DNA of 64,000 nucleotides from Anaerolineales bacterium (GTDB lineage: Bacteria; Chloroflexota; Anaerolineae; Anaerolineales; Villigracilaceae), in assembly GCA_015075275.1 (NCBI GenBank), contig JABTUU010000001.1, positions 1-64,000 of the forward strand. Direction: 5' to 3'. Below the pieces are notes generated by a model. It did not search any database. It was not told the DNA's origin and was given only the letters and a program-made list of their open reading frames with translations. This document shows, piece after piece, positions 8,669-15,456 of this stretch (positions within the stretch are counted from its first letter, which is position 1; each line of letters opens with the position of its first letter). The translations under genes and the position numbers were made by a program.

Positions 8669-8678
8669 AACGCTCGAC

Positions 8679-8756
8679 ATGCTTAAGTTGACCCGCTGGT
8701 TTGCGTACTTTTATTTTTACGGTTTCCGAAACTCGGTTGCCGTTGGCGGCGCTTAA
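8679..8756 (+). CDS. Candidate aromatic leader peptide (attenuator)
   Basis: ATG 8679 to TAA 8754-8756, 25 codons. The core reads [11 protein letters not shown], so eight of the first sixteen residues are Phe, Tyr or Trp (four Phe, three Tyr, one Trp). It starts about 4 nt after the predicted transcription start and is followed 27 nt after its stop by a strong terminator, then by aroH and the shikimate pathway genes. This is the classical layout of pheL/trpL-type attenuation, in which slow translation of the scarce-amino-acid codons prevents termination. I could not find a convincing antiterminator pairing by eye. Inference is strong but untested. Confidence 0.65.
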   Translation: MLKLTRWFAYFYFYGFRNSVAVGGA

Positions 8757-8783
8757 GTAGACAGAACATAACTCTGTTCATGC

Positions 8784-8821
8784 AAAGAGCGAGACCAATA
8801 CGGTCTCGCTCTTTTTATTTT
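8784..8821 (+). terminator. Attenuator terminator ahead of aroH
   Basis: Perfect 13-bp stem aaagagcgagacc/ggtctcgctcttt (8784-8796 with 8802-8814), 5-nt loop, then ttattttt. It stands between the aromatic leader frame and aroH. It could also end pheA transcripts, but its position after the aromatic-rich leader favours attenuation. Confidence 0.88.
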
Positions 8822-8884
8822 TCTTCGCTCCTCCTCTTTCTTGAGAGAGAGAGGCTGGAGGCGAGATCAGGTAGGAGAATATCT

Positions 8885-9253
8885 ATGCCCATACGTGGAG
8901 TTCGAGGCGCGATCACCGTTGCCGCAGACGAACCAGATTTGATTCTAGAAGCGACGCGAGAGTTGCTTGAGACGATCCTTGCGTCTAATACAGGGTTGAC
9001 GCCGGAAGACGTCGCCAGCGCGTTCTTTACTGTCACCGACGATCTTGTTTCTGTGTTTCCTGCGCAGGCGGCGCGCCAGATCGGCTGGAAATTTGTCCCG
9101 ATGATGTGCGCGCGCGAGATCCCCGCGCCGAACAGTCTGCCGCGAGTCGTTCGTGTATTGATCCATTGGAATACCGAAACGCCGCAGAACGAGATCGGGC
9201 ATGTCTATTTACGCGATGCGATTAAGCTCAGACCTGATTTAGTTGCCGCGTAA
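8885..9253 (+). CDS. aroH: Chorismate mutase, AroH type
   Basis: 122 residues, one trimeric AroH-class domain as in Bacillus subtilis. It starts [18 protein letters not shown] with the active-site Arg of RGVRGA; later [17 protein letters not shown] and RVLIHWNT are also typical. It converts chorismate to prephenate, feeding both TyrA and PheA. Start ATG 8885 follows TAGGAGAA; the frame extends upstream but that part encodes the terminator region and is not conserved. First full gene of the aromatic operon. Confidence 0.95.
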   Translation: MPIRGVRGAITVAADEPDLILEATRELLETILASNTGLTPEDVASAFFTVTDDLVSVFPAQAARQIGWKFVPMMCAREIPAPNSLPRVVRVLIHWNTETPQNEIGHVYLRDAIKLRPDLVAA

Positions 9254-9257
9254 TGAC

Positions 9258-9331
9258 GCGCATAAGATCGGAAGGTTCAAGTTGATGCGCCTTCAAACTT
9301 GAAGCCTGCAAACGTTCGAATTTATTTTTTT
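9258..9331 (+). promoter_or_regulatory. aroH-aroF spacer with competing hairpins
   Basis: gcgcat (9258-9263) can pair with atgcgc (9285-9290), while ttcaagtt (9276-9283) can pair with aacttgaa (9296-9303); the two exclude each other. A T-rich tract follows at 9321-9331, 17 nt after the second hairpin, too far for a normal terminator. Confidence 0.3.
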
Positions 9332-9344
9332 AGGAGAAGAGAAA

Positions 9345-10391
9345 ATGATCGTCATCATGAACCCAAATTATACCCCGCAGCAAATGGAAGGAGTCGTGAA
9401 CGCTATCAAAAAATACGGATTAACGCCGCACATTACCTATGGAACGGAGACCGCTATCGTCGCCGCGGTGGGCGAAGTCAACATCCCGGCGCTTGATCCG
9501 TTTGAAATTCTCGATGGAGTCGGATCTGTGAAACGAATTTCGCAACCCTTCAAACTCGGCTCGCGGCAGGCGCATCCTGAAAATTCTGTCTTTCCGATAG
9601 ACGGTTTCAGCGTTGGCGGCGATGATATTGTGGTAATTGCGGGACCATGCGCGGTGGAATCGCGGAATCAGATTTTGGAAACCGCTCATGCAGTCAGAGA
9701 AGCGGGCGCGAACGCGTTGCGCGGCGGCGTCTTCAAGCCGCGCACATCGCCGTATTCCTTCCAAGGGCTGGGCGAAGAAGGGCTCGAGTATCTCGTGGAA
9801 GCGCGCGAACAGACGGGCATGCCGATCGTCGTTGAGATTATGTCGCAGACGCAGCTTGACCTTATGCTAAAGTATGTAGATGTATTTCAAGTGGGCGCGC
9901 GCAATATGCAGAATTTTAATTTATTGCGAATGCTTGGCGAAACGCGTAAGAGCGTGTTGCTCAAACGCGGACTCAGCGCCACCGTTGAGGAACTGCTCAT
10001 GTCTGCTGAATATATTCTCGCGGGCGGCAACAAACAGGTCATCTTGTGCGAACGCGGCATTCGCACATTTGAAACCTCCACGCGCAATACCACAGATATC
10101 AACTCGATCCCCGTGCTGAAGAATTTAACGCATTTGCCTGTCGTTCTCGATCCTTCGCACGCCACAGGGCATTATGATTACGTCGCGCCGATTGCGCGCG
10201 CGGGTATCGCGGCGGGCGCCGATGGCATCATCGCCGAGGTGCATCCCGACCCGGCGCATGCCGCCTCCGATGGCAAACAGTCGCTTAAGCCCGAAAAATT
10301 TGCCGAGATGGTAAGACAGGTTAAAGCGATCGCTGAGGCGATGGGGCGCCGTATCGCGCCTGTTAATCAATCGGTTGTCGCCCAGCGGTGA
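9345..10391 (+). CDS. aroF: 3-deoxy-7-phosphoheptulonate (DAHP) synthase, type I beta with N-terminal regulatory domain
   Basis: 348 residues. Residues 1-70 form the ferredoxin-like (ACT-like) domain seen in the Thermotoga enzyme, where it mediates Phe/Tyr feedback. The TIM barrel follows with GPCAVESRNQI, GGVFKPRTSPYSFQG, the KRG motif (SVLLKRGLSAT), CERGIRTFE and DPSHATG. It joins phosphoenolpyruvate and erythrose 4-phosphate, the first shikimate pathway step. TAGGAGAAG precedes the ATG. tyrA starts 4 nt after the stop. Confidence 0.96.
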   Translation: MIVIMNPNYTPQQMEGVVNAIKKYGLTPHITYGTETAIVAAVGEVNIPALDPFEILDGVGSVKRISQPFKLGSRQAHPENSVFPIDGFSVGGDDIVVIAGPCAVESRNQILETAHAVREAGANALRGGVFKPRTSPYSFQGLGEEGLEYLVEAREQTGMPIVVEIMSQTQLDLMLKYVDVFQVGARNMQNFNLLRMLGETRKSVLLKRGLSATVEELLMSAEYILAGGNKQVILCERGIRTFETSTRNTTDINSIPVLKNLTHLPVVLDPSHATGHYDYVAPIARAGIAAGADGIIAEVHPDPAHAASDGKQSLKPEKFAEMVRQVKAIAEAMGRRIAPVNQSVVAQR

Positions 10392-10395
10392 CGTT

Positions 10396-11250
10396 ATGGA
10401 GGATGATTTTAAGTTGCGGGATTCAAAGATCGCGATCGTCGGGCTTGGTTTGATGGGCGGTTCGCTCGCCTTGGCGTTGAAAGGAAAATGCGTCGCACTA
10501 TATGGGATTGATACGCATCGTCCTACGCTCGAACTTGCACTTGCTAAACGGATTGTAGATGTGGCTGGCAGCGACCCCGCTTCACTCCTGCCTCAAGCGG
10601 ATTTGGTCGTTCTGGCTGCGCCTGTTCCGGCGATCTTGGAATATCTTCAGAAATTGCCGTTTTTGATCAAGCGCGCATGTATCGTTACGGATCTGGGCTC
10701 GACGAAATCTCAGATCGTTTCCGCTATGGATGCCTTGCCCGAACGCTTTGAAGCCGTCGGAGGACATCCCATTTGCGGCAAGGAAACACCTACGCTCAGA
10801 AACGCCGACGGCGCGTTATATCGAAGCGCTCCTTTTGTGGTCGTGTCGACTCGTCGTACGACGGCGCGCGCCCGAAACGCCGCGGAACAGATCATTTCTG
10901 CGATTGGAGCGCGCTCTGTTGAACTGGACGCCGCCGAGCATGATCGCACACTTGCCTTTACCAGTCATTTGCCTTTCCTTATTTCGTCTGCGTTAGTAAG
11001 CGCGCTTCCGCAAGAATACATAGACTTGATCGGGACCGGCTTCCGTTCTAATGCGCGGCTCGCCGGAACCCCCGCTTCAATGATGCTTGGAATTCTACGG
11101 TCCAACCGCGAAAATGTTTTGAACGCGCTTCGCTCGTTTCGAGATTCGCTGACCGAACTCGAGGAAAATCTACGGAGCGAAAATTATATTCAAATAGAAA
11201 AACGACTTGATCAATCTCGACTTTTCTATCAAGAGATTGTCCACAGTTAG
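10396..11250 (+). CDS. tyrA: Prephenate dehydrogenase
   Basis: 284 residues. N-terminal Rossmann domain with KIAIVGLGLMGGSLALAL, then the catalytic segment VGGHPICGKET and the helical dimerisation domain with LPFLISSALVSAL. It oxidises and decarboxylates prephenate to 4-hydroxyphenylpyruvate with NAD(P), toward tyrosine. ATG 10396 lies 4 nt after the aroF stop; an upstream TTG in frame would overlap aroF. No ACT domain is attached. The ribosome site is weak, so coupling to aroF is likely. Confidence 0.94.
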   Translation: MEDDFKLRDSKIAIVGLGLMGGSLALALKGKCVALYGIDTHRPTLELALAKRIVDVAGSDPASLLPQADLVVLAAPVPAILEYLQKLPFLIKRACIVTDLGSTKSQIVSAMDALPERFEAVGGHPICGKETPTLRNADGALYRSAPFVVVSTRRTTARARNAAEQIISAIGARSVELDAAEHDRTLAFTSHLPFLISSALVSALPQEYIDLIGTGFRSNARLAGTPASMMLGILRSNRENVLNALRSFRDSLTELEENLRSENYIQIEKRLDQSRLFYQEIVHS

Positions 11251-11289
11251 ACCTCAAGCCTCTAATTGCCCTACTCTCGGTTTCTTCTT

Positions 11290-12591
11290 ATGCGTATCGT
11301 CTCTATTGCCCGCCCTCTAAACGCCATAGTCCGCGTCCCTGGCTCCAAGTCGCTTACTAATCGCGCCTTATTGATCGCGTCTCTTGCCAACGGACAAACG
11401 AAATTAACCAACGCGCTTTTCTCTGACGACTCGAAATATTTTGCTCGAGCATTACAAACATTGGGTTTTGACGTTCAACTCGACGAAGCAAACTCCGAAA
11501 TGACAGTCACAGGTTTGGGCGGAGACATCCCCGTCAGACAAGCCAACCTCTTTATTGGTAACGCCGGCACGGCGGCAAGATTTCTAACAGCCTTCGTCAA
11601 ACTTGGTCATGGTGAATACATCCTCGACGGCGACTCGCGTATGCGCGAACGTCCCATCGGCGGTCTTCTACAGGCTCTCAATAAACTGACGGACAAAGAT
11701 CAACCTATTATCACCGACCCGTGGACGCTGGTACCAGATTACTCACATGTTTGCCTTCCAGTTCTTATCAACGCATATGGTTTGTATGGCGGTAAGACAA
11801 GAGTCGCGGGTAATATTTCATCCCAATACCTTTCCGCTCTTTTGATGATTGCTCCTTACGCTCAAACTTCTGTTGAGATTGAGCTCGCCACTGACCTCAA
11901 CTCCAAGCCTTATGTAGACATGACCCTCTCCATGATGAAAGACTTCGGCGTGGAAGTTCAGCGAGACGGATACAAAGCCTTTGTCATTCCGACTGCCAGT
12001 TATCAAGTTCCGATATCCGCATACTCTATCGAATCGGATGCCTCTGCCGCCTCCTACTTCTTCGCCGCGCCCGCCATCTGCGGCGGAACGGTCAAAGTGG
12101 AAAGCATCTCGCGCAACTCCGTGCAAGGCGATATAAAATTTCTCGATGTTTTGTCCGAAATGGGTTGCATGGTTGCCGAAGAAGGCAATTCATTAATCGT
12201 AACTTGTAACTCGCGTCTTAAAGGTTTAGATGTAAACCTGCGCGATCTCCCCGACACCGCCCAAACCCTAGCGGCAATTGCGCCTTTTGCTTCCACCCCC
12301 ACCCGCATCCGCGGCATCGCCTCCGCCCGCCACAAAGAAACGGATCGTATCCACGCCACCTGCGCTGAACTCGCGCGTCTCGGCGTCCAAGTGGATGAAC
12401 ACGAAGACGGCATGACGATCTATCCTGCCTCGAACCTGCAACCTGCCAATATCCAAACCTACAACGACCACCGCATGGCAATGTCATTCTCCCTCATCGG
12501 TCTGCGCTTCGACGGCGTGACCATCGAAAATCCCTCTTGCGTATCGAAGACCTTTCCGAATTTTTTCGATGTGCTTGAATCTTTGCGTTAA
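11290..12591 (+). CDS. aroA: 3-phosphoshikimate 1-carboxyvinyltransferase (EPSP synthase)
   Basis: 433 residues. Typical motifs: PGSKSLTNRALLIASLA near residue 18, GNAGTAARFLTAF near 91, DGDSRMRERPIG, SSQYLSALLM and the C-terminal DHRMAMSFSL. It transfers enolpyruvate from PEP to shikimate 3-phosphate. ATG 11290 (MRIVSIARPLNAIVRVPGSKS) is chosen by homology. No purine-rich ribosome site is seen; instead the 20 nt before the ATG are rich in C and T. Confidence 0.96.
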   Translation: MRIVSIARPLNAIVRVPGSKSLTNRALLIASLANGQTKLTNALFSDDSKYFARALQTLGFDVQLDEANSEMTVTGLGGDIPVRQANLFIGNAGTAARFLTAFVKLGHGEYILDGDSRMRERPIGGLLQALNKLTDKDQPIITDPWTLVPDYSHVCLPVLINAYGLYGGKTRVAGNISSQYLSALLMIAPYAQTSVEIELATDLNSKPYVDMTLSMMKDFGVEVQRDGYKAFVIPTASYQVPISAYSIESDASAASYFFAAPAICGGTVKVESISRNSVQGDIKFLDVLSEMGCMVAEEGNSLIVTCNSRLKGLDVNLRDLPDTAQTLAAIAPFASTPTRIRGIASARHKETDRIHATCAELARLGVQVDEHEDGMTIYPASNLQPANIQTYNDHRMAMSFSLIGLRFDGVTIENPSCVSKTFPNFFDVLESLR

Positions 12592-12612
12592 CTCTTTCTT
12601 CTTTCCTCATCC

Positions 12613-13491
12613 ATGTCACTTTCCACTTTCCACTACTCACTCGGTCTCATCGGCTTTCCCCTCTCTCATTCGCTTTCGCCCATTATCCATAATGCCGCTT
12701 TGCGATCCTTTAATTTAGGCGGCGACTATTCTCTATTTCCAATCGCGTCCGACGACAAACAAGGACTAAAAAACTTGCTCACCCGCCTCCGCGCTGGCGA
12801 ACTGCATGGACTCAACGTCACCATCCCGCACAAACAAAACGTCATCGAACTTCTCGACGAACTCACGCCCACGGCAAAATCCATCGGCGCAGTGAATACT
12901 ATTTATCTGCAAGATTCCAAACTCATCGGCGACAACACCGATGCGGCGGGGTTCTTATTAGACCTCAACAAATTTCTTGGCAATCAATCGTCAATCGAAA
13001 ATCGTAAATCAGCAATCGTCTTAGGCGCGGGTGGCTCTGCTCGCGCGATTGTTTATGCCCTCCTCAACGACGGCTGGAACGTAACCATCTCCGCCCGCCG
13101 CATCGAACAAGCCCGACAACTTGCAACTTCCTTTACGCAATACTCAGTACGAATTATGAGTCTTGCCGACCTTTCACTTTCTACTTTCTACCTCATTGTC
13201 AACACCACCCCCCTCGGCATGACTCCAAACGTGAACGATTCGCCCTTGCCAAACGATGTATCATTGAAGCCAGATATGCCTGTTTACGATTTGGTCTACA
13301 ATCCACGCGAGACGAAATTAGTTCGAGATGCCCGCGCTCAGGGATTAACTGCCACCACAGGACTCGGTATGCTCATCGAACAAGCCGCGCTTTCATTCGA
13401 GATTTGGACTGGTCACAACCCTCCGCGCGAAACTCTCTACGGCGCAGTCTCCAATCTCCAATCTCCAATCTCTAATTCTCCAATCCTCTAA
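12613..13491 (+). CDS. aroE: Shikimate dehydrogenase
   Basis: 292 residues. Motifs: GFPLSHSLSPIIHNAAL, GLNVTIPHKQNV with the catalytic Lys, GAVNTIY, DNTDAAGF, the NADP loop VLGAGGSARAIVYAL, and NTTPLGM. It reduces 3-dehydroshikimate to shikimate. Oddities: the first codons, an internal stretch before the NADP loop (13000-13020), the stretch 13132-13195 and the last 12 codons are all made of short word repeats (caatcg, ctttcta, caatctc). They encode Ser/Asn/Gln-rich loops not usual in the family. The start region is C/T-rich without a ribosome site. Confidence 0.95.
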   Translation: MSLSTFHYSLGLIGFPLSHSLSPIIHNAALRSFNLGGDYSLFPIASDDKQGLKNLLTRLRAGELHGLNVTIPHKQNVIELLDELTPTAKSIGAVNTIYLQDSKLIGDNTDAAGFLLDLNKFLGNQSSIENRKSAIVLGAGGSARAIVYALLNDGWNVTISARRIEQARQLATSFTQYSVRIMSLADLSLSTFYLIVNTTPLGMTPNVNDSPLPNDVSLKPDMPVYDLVYNPRETKLVRDARAQGLTATTGLGMLIEQAALSFEIWTGHNPPRETLYGAVSNLQSPISNSPIL

Positions 13492-13500
13492 TTCTCTTGT
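13450..13500. repeat. Degenerate caatctc word repeat at aroE 3' end
   Basis: Words tccaatctc/ctctaattctc recur across the last codons and the stop of aroE, so they supply its C-terminal residues (NLQSPISNSPIL). Same style as other borders in the window. Confidence 0.55.
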
Positions 13501-13524
13501 CTCGATAAGCACGATACTTGCCAT

Positions 13525-13566
13525 CAATTACCAATTACCAATTACCAATTACCAATTACCAATTAC
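13525..13566. repeat. Six perfect tandem copies of caattac
   Basis: A 7-bp unit repeated six times without error, ending directly at the acggag ribosome site of aroC. Copy-number change would shift upstream sequence but not the ribosome-site-to-ATG distance. Confidence 0.9.
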
Positions 13567-13574
13567 GGAGTCTT

Positions 13575-14750
13575 ATGCCCCTACGCTTCCTCACCGCAGG
13601 CGAATCACACGGACCCTCACTCACCGCCATCCTCGACGGTATGCCTGCTGGTCTTCCTCTCACACCTAACATCATCAACAAAGAATTGACTCGCCGCCAA
13701 CAAGGATATGGTTCAGGCGGACGCATGAAAATTGAAAAAGACACGGTGCAGATCACAGGCGGAGTGATGGCGGGAGAAACGACAGGCGCGCCCATCGCCA
13801 TGCTCGTCGAAAACGCCGATCACATTAAATGGAAGGGCAAAGCCGTCGAGCCGATGACGAGTCCGCGCCCTGGACATGCGGATCTAACAGGCGCGGTCAA
13901 ATATGGCTACAAAGATTTACGTCCCGCGCTTGAACGCGCCTCCGCCAGAGAGACAACCATGCGCGTGGCAGTCGGCGCGGTGTGCAAACATCTTCTCGCG
14001 CAATTCAACATCATCGTCGGCGGATACGTTTCTTCCATCGGCGAAATTCAAGCGGACTTCGGCGACATGCCCTACGAAGAACGCTTCCAGCGCGCGGAAG
14101 AGTCCGATGTCCGTTGCCCCAACTCCACGTCCGCGCAAAAGATGCGGGACGAGATCGAAAAAGCCATCCACGGAAAAAACACCCTCGGCGGGATTCTCGA
14201 AATCGTCGCGTTGAATCTTCCAGTTGGTCTGGGAAGTTTCATGCAATGGGATAAACGTCTCGAAGCGAAACTCGCGATGGCGGTCATGTCTGTGCAAGCC
14301 ATCAAAGGAGTCGAAGTCGGCGACGCATTCGAAAACGCCAAACGACTCGGCACGCAAGCGCACGATGCGATCAACCTTCAACCTTCGACCTTTGACCTTC
14401 GACGTTCGACCAACCGCGCTGGCGGCACCGAAGGCGGAATCTCCAACGGACAGCCCATCGTCATCCGCGCCGCGATGAAACCGATCGCCACCACGCTCAC
14501 GCCTCAACAAACCGTTGACCTTGCCCTTGGCGAAAACGCGCCGACAAAATACGAACGCTCCGATTTTTGTCCCGTGCCTCGCGCCGTTCCCATCCTTGAA
14601 GCGATGGTCGCGTTTGTGCTTGCGGATGCGCTCCTCGAAAAACTCGGCGGCGACTCGATGAGCGAGATCAAACCGCGTTTTGAATCGTTACGCAAAGCAA
14701 CGCTCGATGATCTGCCGATGGATAATGTCCCGCATGTGTTTTGGGAGTGA
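13575..14750 (+). CDS. aroC: Chorismate synthase
   Basis: 391 residues from ATG 13575, chosen because ACGGAG precedes it and the family starts LRFLTAGESHGPSLTAILDG. Other motifs: RRQQGYGSGGRMKIE, SPRPGHADLTGAVKYG, RASARETTMRVAVG, TNRAGGTEGGISNGQPI. It makes chorismate from EPSP using reduced FMN. A stretch at about 14383-14421 (word repeats cttcgacc) replaces the usual acidic/aromatic loop before TNRAGG with INLQPSTFDLRRS. An in-frame longer start would run through the caattac repeat and is rejected. Confidence 0.96.
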   Translation: MPLRFLTAGESHGPSLTAILDGMPAGLPLTPNIINKELTRRQQGYGSGGRMKIEKDTVQITGGVMAGETTGAPIAMLVENADHIKWKGKAVEPMTSPRPGHADLTGAVKYGYKDLRPALERASARETTMRVAVGAVCKHLLAQFNIIVGGYVSSIGEIQADFGDMPYEERFQRAEESDVRCPNSTSAQKMRDEIEKAIHGKNTLGGILEIVALNLPVGLGSFMQWDKRLEAKLAMAVMSVQAIKGVEVGDAFENAKRLGTQAHDAINLQPSTFDLRRSTNRAGGTEGGISNGQPIVIRAAMKPIATTLTPQQTVDLALGENAPTKYERSDFCPVPRAVPILEAMVAFVLADALLEKLGGDSMSEIKPRFESLRKATLDDLPMDNVPHVFWE

Positions 14751-14800
14751 GAGCGTAAACACGGAAATAAGTAAACAGGTAAACAGGCACACACGTAGAC

Positions 14801-15388
14801 ATGTTGATGTTCATGGATTTAAATTTCTATATCGCGTTTGTTGTTCTCGCGCTGGTTCTCATTGGGGTGTGGTTAAAAAACAAAGACCCGTTTCAGGTGT
14901 TCTTTGTTTTTGTGTTTGGCGTCTATATCATTAATGTCGTCGGTGTTGTTGTCTTTCCATTTCCGATTGGATACGATGTATCGGACTTCAAGCCGAATAT
15001 CAATCTGATCCCGTTCAATTTTGGTCGTTGCGACCCGCGCGCGCTGGAACTTTGCATTCGGGAAATCTACCAGAATATCCTGCTCACCATCCCTTTCGGG
15101 TTTGGCGTCAACTTCATCGCGCGGATCAAACCGAAGAATATTCTTTGGCTGGCATTCGGAGTTGGCTTCGCGTTTGAGTTTGTCCAACTCGTCATCTCCA
15201 TCATCGTTCGTAGTCCCTTCCGCGCTGTGGATATCAACGACCTCATCCTCAACGCTATTGGAGTTTTGCTTGGCTACGGTATCTTCCGAATCTTTGGCAT
15301 AATGTATCTACATGTTGTTCAAAGGCTTCAAAGCCAACCTCGTCACATCTTCGCCTATGTTTATGATATAGTCCGCCATCAAAACTGA
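14801..15388 (+). CDS. VanZ-like membrane protein
   Basis: 195 residues with about four to five membrane segments. The VanZ-family core is present: NILLTIPFGFGVNF, a segment FEFVQLVISIIVRSPFRAVDINDLILNAIGVLLGYGIF. VanZ gives low-level teicoplanin resistance in enterococci; the biochemical role of most relatives is unknown. It interrupts the aromatic cluster between aroC and aroKB with no visible functional link. No clear ribosome site; ATG 14813 is an alternative start. Confidence 0.85.
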   Translation: MLMFMDLNFYIAFVVLALVLIGVWLKNKDPFQVFFVFVFGVYIINVVGVVVFPFPIGYDVSDFKPNINLIPFNFGRCDPRALELCIREIYQNILLTIPFGFGVNFIARIKPKNILWLAFGVGFAFEFVQLVISIIVRSPFRAVDINDLILNAIGVLLGYGIFRIFGIMYLHVVQRLQSQPRHIFAYVYDIVRHQN

Positions 15389-15456
15389 TTACTGTTCACT
15401 GATTACTACCAACTCTCTACTTTCTACTTACTATTCCCTCTTTCCTCTCTCATTCC
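15389..15456. repeat. Degenerate C/T-rich word repeat before aroKB
   Basis: Words ctgattact, tactttcta and cctctttcctctctc recur over the 68-nt gap. The tract directly precedes the aroKB ATG and offers no purine-rich ribosome site. Confidence 0.55.

Noticed and set aside
8721..8796. Antiterminator pairing ggtttc (8721-8726) with gagacc (8791-8796)
   Set aside because: It is short, has a G-U pair, and would be covered by a ribosome stalled on the aromatic codons, so it does not support the attenuation model.
8780..8884. Longer aroH start at 8780
   Set aside because: The extra codons run through the terminator hairpin and a purine repeat; TAGGAGAA precedes ATG 8885, where the family begins.
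13525..13566. CRISPR-like short repeat array
   Set aside because: The 7-bp units are contiguous with no spacers, and there are no cas genes.
13518..13575. Longer aroC start reading ITNYQLPITNYQL
   Set aside because: Those codons are the caattac tandem repeat; family homology and the ribosome site point to ATG 13575.
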